NCBI GenBank assembly: GCA_903813345.2 | Contig: CAIIXF020000001.1 | Span: 58,485,885 to 58,549,884 of the forward strand | Direction: 5' to 3' | Source: Owenia fusiformis | Taxonomy: Eukaryota; Annelida; Polychaeta; Sabellida; Oweniidae | Length of the DNA: 64,000 nt | In this document: in pieces, positions 13,601-25,600 of the stretch | How the letters are laid out: each line of letters starts with the position of its first letter | Numbering within the stretch: the first letter of the stretch is position 1 | Program-made: the position numbers and the translations under genes | Notes under the pieces: generated by a model | Database searches by the model: none | Told to the model about the DNA's origin: nothing | What the model saw: only the letters and a program-made list of their open reading frames with translations

Positions 13601-16600
13601 TGTAACCTACATACGATCATACAAAGCCAATTGAGCATTGGAAACCACCTAATATGTTCTACTCAAGCCATAATAATGTATTTTGAATTTGCAGTAGTTA
13701 TACACAGTTTACTTATACTTACAGTTAATATTTTGAGTGGCTCATGTACTGAGACAACACGAGAATGGATCAAAACTTATAAACTTTGATATCTCAGTCG
13801 GTAGGTTTACAGATAATATTCTGTTTCTTGTAGACCACCTGGCAGATTTGACCCAGTCTTTATAACCATCCATATATACGTCACCGAATGGAACTAGTTT
13901 AAAAGGAAATCTTATCTGTGAATATTGCCTACAGGCGAGAAAGAGGACATGCTGCCTTTCCCATCCGCCATTTTTTGTTATCGTTACCGCAAAATTTTGC
14001 AAATCGCCTTGACGTAACCGTCATGCTATAACACCGTGAATAGGGGACCATAAGTTTATACATTCCATGTGTACGTTCATCAAAATAGTGCGATCTTAAC
14101 CTCCCTTATAACTGAAATTGTTGACTCAACCAATAGAATCATTCTATGTTTGTTTATATTTGTTCACATTAATATGGAAGAAAATCGGACATTTTGCTAA
14201 AAAGATGTTATTGTAAATCTTAGAAATAATGATAAAGGTAGTATACACACTCAATGGTATTGATTGTGGTTTTCAGAGACTCTCAATAGGGACTTAAAGC
14301 TTGCAATGTTTTTCACAACCTAAATGTGAATGGAAAATATTTAGCGATGCATTTGTATGGGCGATTGGTCATAGGTTGGCGTTTCAATTTTATATGCAAG
14401 CTTAATCTCCCTTAGTTGACATTAAGGTAAGAGTGTATGTTACTCATAACATTTTCTTAGGATAACATTTCTTGAATTGATGAATATGCAAAAATTATTC
14501 TTGGCATATCATCCTTCATTTCATTATTTGAATAATCAATCTGGAGATAAACTCAAATAAGGAAGTGTGTTATAACACATCATCATATAGAAACATGTTC
14601 AATGTTTTTTCAGAAGCTGGATCAAAATATTTGTCTTACTAAAATTATTGGCAAAGGTATGATGTACTAAATTCTTGTACTGTATTTATGATTTAAATAG
14701 CACTGTACCTCGTGAATCATTACTGATAAACAAGATACAGAAAACCTGTTCAAAGTAAATGCTATAATAAGGCATCATAGAAATTATCATAAAGAGAGGT
14801 ATTTAGAATTTCTTAGCAACTTACACACACACACAGGTTTAACTGCACTCAAACATTAAACAGTCAACTTGACAGGTATTCAGAATTTTTTGGGAGATGC
14901 TGCGGTTATGCTCTATTGATTAAACAGGGGATCAAACAGCAGGGGATCAAACAAGTCCAACCATTCATTTATGAAAACATTTTGAACTAACGTTATGGCA
15001 CACTAATGACATCTTATATGAGTATGCTGTACTAAAAGCATAGCCCCATTGGATCCCCTTATATTGGATTATCATAATCCTAATCCACGAGGAGTTCCTT
15101 ATATATATTAAGTGATGAAACATGTGTTCAAGTACAATGTAACTTTGCATGAAAATTGTAAAAAAAAAATGAGGGACGATGGTGAAAATGACGATTGTAT
15201 TTTGAAAAAAAGCTTGTTGATGGGTGGATTAAACATGGCTTATGAGATAATCCAAATGATCTTGAAACCATTCTTTGAATTTTTCTTAAAGATTATACAT
15301 TGGCCTTTCATATGCATTCATTTTTGTACAGCCAGAAACTACTAGAAAAAGATTATTTACTGTCAAAAATCTGTTGCGATACTTTCCCTCGCTCTTTAAT
15401 AATTGCTTTAAAGCTCTAGCTAGTAACGAATAGCAATATACTGAAATCAATTTTATTCTGTAATGAATAAACCATGAGTACTGGCTGTTAGCCTAAATAA
15501 TTTCTCCCTAAGAACCAGTACGAATGGTTTATACATGTATTACTAAAAACTCACACTGACTTTAAGGAAAGGTACAGGGTGGTCAAAAAAAACGGCAACC
15601 CTAATTTTTCCTCATATCTTTGTCATTTTTGGAAATTTTGTCCTGATATTTGGCACACATGTACATCATTCAATTTCATACTAGACTGTGTTATTTCATT
15701 GGAAATTGGACAGATAGTCGCAATGTTCCAGCACTTTAAACAAGATGCCCCAGTTCTCCAATATCGTGCTGTAGGCAAACCTGCACATGTTTTCCAAACC
15801 TGTCAATGACACAACAGCATTCCTCAGCAAGTATGGCCTGAATGACACATGTGATCTCTATTCATGAGGTCAAATGTCTTTCTGGTGTTATTACCCTACA
15901 CTCTGTCTTTTGGGTATCCCCACTGGTAAAGATTAAATGGGGCCATATCTGGACTATGGGGTGCCCATTCATTGTCTGTTGTACTGCTGATAATGTGGTC
16001 ATTGAAGTGGTCCCAAAGCCAATATTGTGCATCATTTGGTGTATGGGGTATGGTTCTGTCTTGTTGGAACCACTGTTGCTGCCTTTCAACCCCCCTGGGT
16101 TCACCTAAAGTCCCCAAGAACTCCATGGGAATCATGGACTTTGACTTTGATGTTGACAGTTATTGCATATCTGTTAGCATCATCAAAGGTAAAGGACCCA
16201 ATCTTCTGAGAACACACTAAACTGTGCATCTCTCTGTGTGAAGGTGCCTCTCCACAATTTCATAAAGTGCTTGGCTCCCCAAGAATACATAATTGTTACA
16301 GTTTACCAGTGTATCAAGTTGAAAATGGAGTTCATTTGGATAACAGACCAGCTCAGACAGCCCGAAAGTGGCCATCTGGGGTATGTTGCTGAAAATGCAG
16401 TAATATTGTGACTATCAGTCCGATGGTCATGAAATATGGTAGGTTGGTAGGAAATTGAATGATGTACAAATGTGTAAAATATCAGGGAGTTATATCTTAG
16501 AATGACAAAGATATTAGGAAAAACTAGGGTTGCCGTTTTTTGACCACCCTGTAAATGGTCCATGATCCATTGAAGTTTATACTCTACTATTCAACTGTAA

Positions 16601-19600
16601 AGTTAGATTGCTAACTATGTTATAATACATTTTTCAGGCCCGTTGATTTGCCGAGGGGGTGTTCACTTTGGCAAATTTGGCCCAAAATCACATGAAAATT
16701 CTCAGAATGGTGAAAAACTGCATGATTTTGAAAGAGGTTTTGGCGGGGGGGGGGTACTTACCATCCTAATGCCTGCTCTACACCATTATTTAAGTTCTCC
16801 AGTGCAGATTCAAGGTACCGTTTACTCTTTGTGGATATTCCTGGGTTGACCATGATCCTGTGTAGCCTCCTAGTGACTTCTTGACTCTCATGGTCCAGCT
16901 GAGAGTACACATTCACGGAATGGCACTTTAAGAAACACAAAATGAATGAAATCAGAATTATCAACTTCATTTTTTTGATTGATGCCTAGTGGAATATTGC
17001 AATATGAGAATAAATTAAATAAACTAGGATTTTCTTTACAAGTTACACAAACTTCCTGGTACTTACTGTAATCATGTGATATTCATCACATCTTATATTT
17101 TGACTCCCAAAATATAAAACATCACCATTTGTTGGATTTACACTGAGCTCTAAGACGTCTTGGCCAAAACGTTTTAGTGTTAAAACGTTTTACAAATGTA
17201 ATGTAAATCCAGATTTTCTCAAGAGCTCTTGGCTAAGAGCGCTTAGCTAAAACGTCTTAGGACCCTAGTCATAGCCAAGACGTTAAAACGTTTTACAAGC
17301 GAGTGCAAATCCATCGGTTTTAGCTAAGAGCTCTTAGCCCAGTTTTATGCATTGCGCTGAACGAAAAATTTGAAACTTCCTGATTACATATGTAGCATGT
17401 AAATAGGGCTATTGTTATCAACATCATTACATGATAATAGGCATTAGGTCCCATCTGAAAAAATGAGAAAAAACATTCTTATTTGTACATTTGAATTATA
17501 TGCTTTGAAATAAAAATACAGCAAAATACCGAGATATACAATATATGGGAGTGTAATTGTTAAGACATGAGTAAAGTCACAAGTTTTTGACTTTCCACTT
17601 TCAGTATGAGATAACAGTATACCAGGATGTATCTTATTCCAACATTCCAAGATTTTGCTTGATTTATCCAATGAAATTCAGCTTATTGGGTGGAGATGTA
17701 AAGAATCGTGCAAAATTCAAATTGTCCTCCACTTTTATTTATAGAACTGGAAGTATCACTTATCCACAAAGGCTCATATTTACAGAGTTTGGTCTGTGTT
17801 TTTATGATAAGGTTTTATCTTTACATTCTTCCTTTCTTCAGCTATTTATACCATTTTATTCAGAGGCATTTATTACCATTTAACCTAGCTTTAAAGGCAA
17901 TTTGAAAATGATGTTTGTTGCATAACTGTATTTTGTTTGATAATAAACATTGATTCTATAAGAGATGACAAACCCTGCTGTAGTCATCTTTGCATGCTCG
18001 GTCATCCCTGCTTTCATCAGGACCGACGGGAGCCAAGTGAACGAAGATGGCTGTAGTAGAGTTATGGAATATTAAAATTTTGAAAGCCTCTGTTAGCCAA
18101 GTGTCCAACATGTACCACATGATCACATCTGGCTAGGGGCACTGAACAGAGTAATGGATCTTGTAATGCGGTGTTCAAGATCCATGCATGGGGAGTAAGT
18201 CACCCCTCTTATATTCTCTATATGTAGAGCATAATAGAGAAGGGGGTGGCTTACTCCCCATGGATCTATGTCTTTAAGAGACTCATTCCTCTCATCTTTA
18301 ATATTTTTAGGTTTTAGGCTGATGGCAGTAGGGTAGTTCATATGTTACAACAAGGAGGTTAGGCTCCCAGGGTTCCAATTCAATATTCTGCCATCTATGG
18401 AAATGTCATGATCACAAAATATGAATTCAAACAAACACCATTTTGTTCAGTTAGAAGTGATCAAGACATTGATTGGAATCTTTTGGACCATTGATTATGA
18501 ATTTATAGTCAGTGATAATATCAGAAAAGAACAGCATTCTGGCATTTTCATTGTTGGAAAATATTAAGTTGTGTCCCTGGGAGCCATTCTTTTTGTGTTA
18601 TAAAGAGGACATATAAACAGGTTGACTGCTCCGCCATCTTTTTATGAACACTCTTTCAGTCACCCGACTTGTTATTTTAGGCTTACAAATCCTTTAACAC
18701 GCTACTTTTCATATTCTCTGTTTTTCAGGCACAGATGAAGCAACAATTATCAATGTCCTTGCGTACAGAAGCAACAGCCAGAGATTGGAGATTGCTAAAG
18801 TATTTAAAACTATGTTTGGAAAGGTATGAAGCAAAGTTACATGCTGTAGTGTAGTATGAGGGTTATGATGTAGTTCAACAAGTTAAGACAGGCCTTATTT
18901 ATTATCTGACGTCTCATAGGTGGCCTGACTAGATAGTGTACGATTTATTTAAAAAATGTCTTCAATTTATTGACATTTTTACGGTGCCTTTTTTGTTTAC
19001 ATATTTTTTGAAAAACAATAAAAAATATAGTATTTATGAAAACAAATTAGGTTGACAAAAGTATTTTGTTTTTAAAATGTAGTTTTTTGAATTTTGAAAA
19101 TTAAATTTTGAATGATTTGTCTCATAATTACATTGATAAATGTTTGAGGATTTTCTACATGTGATTTATAGGATTTAACGAAGGAATTGAATGGTGAGTT
19201 GAGTGGCAATTTCTGCGATATAATGGTTGGGCTTCTACTACATCCTGCTAATTATGACGCCAATGAAATAAGGAAGGCTGTTGAAGTAAGCGTCCACACA
19301 CAATCATTTATGCTATTTTTACCAACACATCTCTCAAATAAATAATTTCTCAACAGGCAGTTGGTATGTGTAAATATATATTTTTAATCTTGTCTTGTTC
19401 ATTTTGAATATACCAATACCCACCACAGTTAAGAACACCCCCCCCAATCTTTTTGCCACCACTGCTAGGAATGCTTATATATACCCTCATGGCAATAATA
19501 ACTTCAAGATGCTACATTGACAACTACCACATTATGTACTTGTACATCCATTATTGTGAATTCACAAAAAGCAACCCAACAAATACATTATTTATTTGAT

Positions 19601-22600
19601 TATATCATTTTTTATTTGATTTATTTCAGGGTTTAGGAACAGATGATGATGTCTTGGTTGAGATACTTTGTACAAGAACAAATAAACAAATTCAGGCCAT
19701 AAAAGCTGCATACAAAAACTGTAAGTCAAATCCATTTCTAAATTAAGTATAAAAGATCTGGATAAATAGTATAAATAAAGTAAAAAATATTTACATGTCA
19801 TTGTATTTATCTTAAAATATGTAATAGGTAAAAAAATGTTATTGAATTCCATACCTAAACAATGATCTAATTCATTACGTACGTGTGTACGTGTGTAAAT
19901 ATGTCAAAAACTGTGAATTAAAAATAACTAATCTACTCATTAAGATAGTTAACTGTACATATTGCATGCATTTTATGAATATACAATATAGATGTCAATT
20001 ATTAATAATTAAATATTCTTAGAATTAAGTACAATAACAATTGGTCCTTTTGTTAAGTTAAGAAAGTGGACTTATTCTTTTTAAACATTTTTAGTGTTCC
20101 AAAAAAGCTTGGAGAAGGATGTTAAGGATGATACATCTGGTCATTTCAAGCGTCTCCTAGTGTCTCAGATTCAAGCGAATAGAGATGAGAGTCCAACATT
20201 TGATAGGAACCAAGCAAAGGCAGATGCACAGGTTAGTACAGTCCATTTAAAGTGGCACGCTTTTCAAAGTCCAGTTACAATTAATTTTATGTAAATTGAA
20301 CCTCTGTAAATGGAACACCTCCCATATGGAAAATTATTTTTAAGTACCAAAGGTGTTCCACTAACATGGGTTTTACTGTAAATGGACATTGACGATTATG
20401 GTTCTATGTTTGGTGTTCTGCTTATCACAGAATGAAAGATATGACAGTGATACAATTAAAAACAGATGCCCAGCATCTTGAAACACCATGTAAATACATC
20501 TAAGTACCTTTTATATATAAATACACATACATCTACATGTTTTGAGGCTTTTATTACAGAGTCACACAAATCAGTTGTGCTGCTACACATCACATTTAAA
20601 AGTAACTACATCTTTGTACATTTAGTACATATTCAAATATTAATATGGTTCAAAGCCACAATGTCAAAAAGGTGCTAAACAACCATATTCACATGCTCTG
20701 TATTCACTATGTTCAGCAACTGATGATAGCCGAGTGAACAAAATTGTTAAACTATAACTAATGTGTATATTTGGTGTTACAACAGTGTTATATATAATCT
20801 ATACAGTCAATAGGAACAATGAGATGGATTCAGTCCATATGGCTTTATATTCATATATGATTATCTTGAGTACATAAACAGTATATCAATGAAGAGCCCT
20901 AATAGGGAAATAAATCCCATTATCCCGAATGATGATCTACAACATAACATACAAAGAAACAGTGTCTCATGCACCATTAACCCCTACATCCTGGGATATG
21001 ATCCCAGTCCTACATCCTGGGATACGATCCCAGTTGTAGCATCACGAATATCCTAGATGGTCAATGTCATGTGATCTTGGATTTTGATAGTGGCTCCTGA
21101 ATGGTGAGGAATGGGGTATAAGACATTGTTTATTTACATGTTAGATGATAGTCTGAGATATTTGGGGTTTGTTTTGCTTCTGACTGTTTTGTATTGTTTG
21201 GTCTCCTTAGTCCTTCTCCTTTTGCTCTTACGCATACATATTTATCCTAGTTATTTGCAAATGTTGTATCATTTTTCTAATTTGGGCCTCATAAATTTCA
21301 AAATGGCCGCCTTATGTGGGATTTCGCAATAATTTTCTGATCTTTTCAAAATATGGCTATATTATATTCAAATTGAAAGAAAGTTAGGGTAGATCACAAA
21401 TATGGTATTGTTTTTCTGATTTGTGCATCAGAAAATTCAAAATGGCTGCCTAGCAGGAATTCGTTGTTACTTAGAGATTTCTTTGAAGTATGGTGACGTG
21501 ATACTTTATTAGATCTGAAATATATTCTTTATTATTTGTGCCTTTGAAACTCTTCAATGGTCACCAAAATACTTGAATCGGTGGAAAATCTGATATATCT
21601 CTAATGCATGTATTTTAATATCTACCGATTATGTTTTCAAGGGAAGAGTAGATGGAACATATTACATTGTGACAAATACAGATTCATATATGTTATAGTG
21701 TTCGTTGGGATTTGCTACTCTGTGGAGTTGCCGTTTTCTAGTTATGTATAAATGACATCCATTAGTGGAAAAGTAGAGGCAAAGCTATTGCAATTAGTCC
21801 TGGATATTTGCCACCAATTTAGATGTGCTTCAAAAGTTTAAGTGCTCAGCTTAGAAATAACATTAACCCCAATTAATACCATTTTATAATGATCCACTTG
21901 AGTTACTGATTGAACCATTACATAATATTATTGTGTGAACTTGAAGTCTTATTTCAAATACTTTATTAAATTATGTTGCAAATTATGTTGCAATTAAGCC
22001 TAAAAGGTGTTTCAGCTAAAATATGACAAAGCCTTGTTCTTTAGGTGTGGATTATTAGAAAGGATAATATACATGTACGTGTAATTTGTAGATATGCATA
22101 AATGGCTAAATTGTTTGATAGACAGACATATATTGTGCCAAATTGTTCACAGACATTGTCAAAAATCACAGGTTTAGATACACAACCTGTGTTGCAGAAA
22201 TAGCCCCACATAGACTGAACAACGCTGCTGCTATAACAGGAACCATCGTTGTATTTACAGCCTCAATGATCGCCCCCATTGAGCCTGATAGCAACAACTG
22301 TGCATAGAACACCATACTACTCACTACAGCGATGTCTGTTCCCAATCCTCGTGTATGTTCCTTTGTAGACTTGCTCTCAGTGTTACTAAACTGAAAATGT
22401 AAAACAAATTTGAATCTAGTGTGAGAAAATTGGTGACTTTTTCGCAGTTGTACATGCCATAGTATATAGCCATTTGTTAATGATATTGATATCAATATCA
22501 CCAAGTAGATTGAAATGATATTCTGAAAAAATCATAGGATGTTCTTATTATCATACATTTAGTGTACTGAATGTATAAATCAACAAGCAGAGTACACAAG

Positions 22601-25600
22601 AATATCCTCCACATATTGGATTTCAGGAGTATATCAAGGTGATATCCTCTGCATATTGGTTTTCTGAATTATTTTGTAGCGATATCCTCTGGTTAATCAT
22701 TTTCCCATAGATTTACCAATTTACCAATAGATATCAAATTTATTTTTAATGTCATTATACATTTAGTACACTTAGTGTATTATTCCCAAGCTCTACAATC
22801 TCTTGAAGAGATAGATAAAAATTGATGACAGTCTTGGAGTTAATAAAGTCAAAATGTTGAAAAAAGAGTTTTTAGCACTGAACCATAGAAAAAAATAATC
22901 ACTCTAAAATCTTTGTATTTTTGACTTACCCATTTTTACATGAAGACTGATTGAATTACCTTATTATTAATGTGGTAGTGGGCCACAAGACTGTATGGCA
23001 TATTGAGTAGCGTTGCGTACATCACCCCTGCAGTTGGTGACAGCACTATAACAGCAATTGGGTGTCTTACTGTCGCCATTACTATCATCCCAACTGTGTA
23101 GACCAATTGACTTATCACATACACTGGCTTGGCACCTATTGTAAGAAACTTTAGTATTAGTTGACTATGCCTCAACATTCATGCAGTGGCAAATATCCTT
23201 TATACAGAGAAAAGGTGGCATAAATTGTCTTTGTTTGTTTCTATTAGGCTTTAAGTGCCTGTTTCAAGAAAACCCTGAATTACAATAGTTACCTAAATCC
23301 ACCAAAAGAGGACATTTAAATCTACAATATGTAAAAATATCAAAATTATCTGAAGCAGGCGTAACATACAGTAGACCAATTCAATAAAAGACAAGTCTCG
23401 GAAGTTCATCAGTCTACTACGCTGATAACTTTTTTATGAAAAATATAGAAAAACACCCAAATTAAATTATGGATATTCAAAAGAGAACATTTAAATCTAC
23501 AATATGTAGAAATATCAAAATAGTCCAAAGCAGACGTAACATGCAATAGACCGATGAACTTCGTTCTCCAAACCGTGCCTGGTCTTTGTTAGCTAGATTT
23601 TTATTTTGTTATTGCCCTTTGTGATTAATCATTATTACAATCTCTTTTAATTTGTATTGTTTGTTTTGATCAATAATGATTTTTATGGACGTCAGAATAA
23701 ATGGCACATATAGAAAATATTATGACAAGTGGATTGGCTTTTATAAGAAACAAAGAATTACATTTCAAGCTCTGAGGCCTACCATTGAAATAATATTTTC
23801 CTATAAATAATTGCCTGACATCAATTTCCTTTTTTCATCCAAGGACCATTTTTGTGTTGCACATACTTCATCTTTTATAAGTGTAGCTAGTTGAATGAAA
23901 GAATAAAATGGACGCGAATATTGCATTAGTACCTCTATTGTCTGTACTGTCCAGACTGACATTGGGAAGTTAAGGTGAACAGTCGGGTGAATGACTTATG
24001 AATGAAAGCCAGATTGCATGTTTAAGATCGACTTTAACTTTTACTGTTGACACAAGATAATTCTGCGCCGCAGTTATTAGGTCATTTATTTTATTCAAAA
24101 GAATCATTGTTAAGGAATCTAGCATAGATGTTTTAACTAGACTTAAGAGTTTAAGCTTGCTCTTAAACTGAAGGGTTATTGAGTTAGAAAAGTAAATGTA
24201 ATGTAAATGGGCGCTTGGTATTATACGTTTACGATGAGAAAAACAATGCAAGCTGAAACTCTCCAATATTGGGAAATTACGGAAACCAGAAATCAAAATT
24301 TATTCAGAAAATAATGAATGATTTATTCTAAAACATTCTCGTAGGTTTTGTCTGATTCATATAGATTTTCTTTTTTGAGTTTGCCAAATAGGCCTTTCTG
24401 ATCTGTCTTTGATTGATCTATACATCATTGACTCATTTTAACAACATTGTAAAATGGAAGTTTGATTTGTAAATAATATACTTACTGAATCTTGACCGTG
24501 CCTGGTCTTTGTTAGCTAGATTTTTATTTTGTTATTGCCCTTTGTGATTAATCATTATTACAATCTCTTTTAATTTGTATTGTTTGTTTTGATCAATAAT
24601 GATTTTTATGGACGTCAGAATAAATGGCACATATAGAAAATATTATGACAAGTGGATTGGCTTTTATAAGAAACAAAGAATTACATTTCAAGCTCTGAGG
24701 CCTACCATTGAAATAATATTTTCCTATTAATAATTGCCTGACATCAATTTCCTTTTTCCATCCAAGGACCATTTTTGTGTTGCACATACTTCATCTTTTA
24801 TAAGTGTAGCTAGTTGAATGAAAGAATAAAATGGACACGAATATTGCATTAGTACCTCTATTGTCTGTACTGTCCAGACTGACATTGGGAAGTTAAGGTG
24901 AACAGTCGGGTGAATGACTTATGAATGAAAGCCAGATTGCATGTTTAAGATCGACTTTAACTTTTACTGTTGACACAAGATAATTCTGCGCCGCAGTTAT
25001 TAGGTCATTTATTTTATTCAAAAGAATCATTGTTAAGGAATCTAGCATAGATGTTTTAACTAGACTTAAGAGTTTAAGCTTGCTCTTAAACTGAAGGGTT
25101 ATTGAGTTAGAAAAGTAAATGTAATGTAAATGGGCGCTTGGTATTATACGTTTACGATGAGAAAAACAATGCAAGCTGAAACTCTCCAATATTGGGAAAT
25201 TACGGAAACCAGAAATCAAAATTTATTCAGAAAATAATGAATGATTTATTCTAAAACATTCTCGTAGGTTTTGTCTGATTCATATAGATTTTCTTTTTTG
25301 AGTTTGCCAAATAGGCCTTTCTGATCTGTCTTTGATTGATCTATACATCATTGACTCATTTTAACAACATTGTAAAATGGAAGTTTGATTTGTAAATAAT
25401 ATACTTACTGAATCTTCTGACCAATTTCTCGATGATAAGAGAGTAGAACGAACAAGAGAGGGAATATAAGGACATCCCCCAGGAGCCTATTTGCACACCT
25501 TCCTGATATAGTGCCAGTTTCTCAGATCCCTCCGGGGCAGTCGGGTCCCCCCCATACACACTCTGACCGACAAAGTTTGTGAAGTAGAGAGAATAACTCA

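Larger units (their letters stand above)
11105..15407. mobile_element. Long inverted-repeat element, about 300 bp arms 3.7 kb apart
   Basis: 11105-11405 is the reverse complement of about 15108-15407. The outer ends share AGGGAAAGTATCGCAACAGA and the inner parts TGAAACATGTGTTCAAGTAC. A second inverted piece, GTAAGGAACTCC at 11916 against GGAGTTCCTTAT at 15091, extends the match. I find no transposase between the arms, so this is a non-autonomous or decayed DNA transposon. No convincing target-site duplication was found, and the class is unknown. It occupies intron 1 of the nested secreted-protein gene. Confidence 0.65.
8656..18728. other. Intron 11 of the annexin gene (10.1 kb) hosting a nested gene and several transposons
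   Basis: It begins at the KGF|GTDE junction of repeat 1. On the opposite strand it contains a four-exon secreted-protein gene (9212-16970). It also holds a 385 bp TIR element at 10171, a long inverted-repeat structure at 11105-15407, a Transib-like element at 13237, an IS630/Tc1-type element at 15575, a CAGGCC-type element at 16636, a palindrome cluster at 17133-17345 and a hairpin at 18183. The stretches 8656-9211 and 17346-18180 show nothing further that I can support, except a weak hairpin near 17990-18050. Confidence 0.8.

Noticed and set aside
20983-21036. Palindromic direct repeats considered as a CRISPR-like or operator array
   Set aside because: Only two units without spacers, in a eukaryotic intron. 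Listed only as a small repeat.
23970-25219. Two identical 108-codon minus-strand open frames
   Set aside because: They are identical because of the 923 bp duplication, lie inside an SLC45 intron, have no domain resemblance and no splice context.
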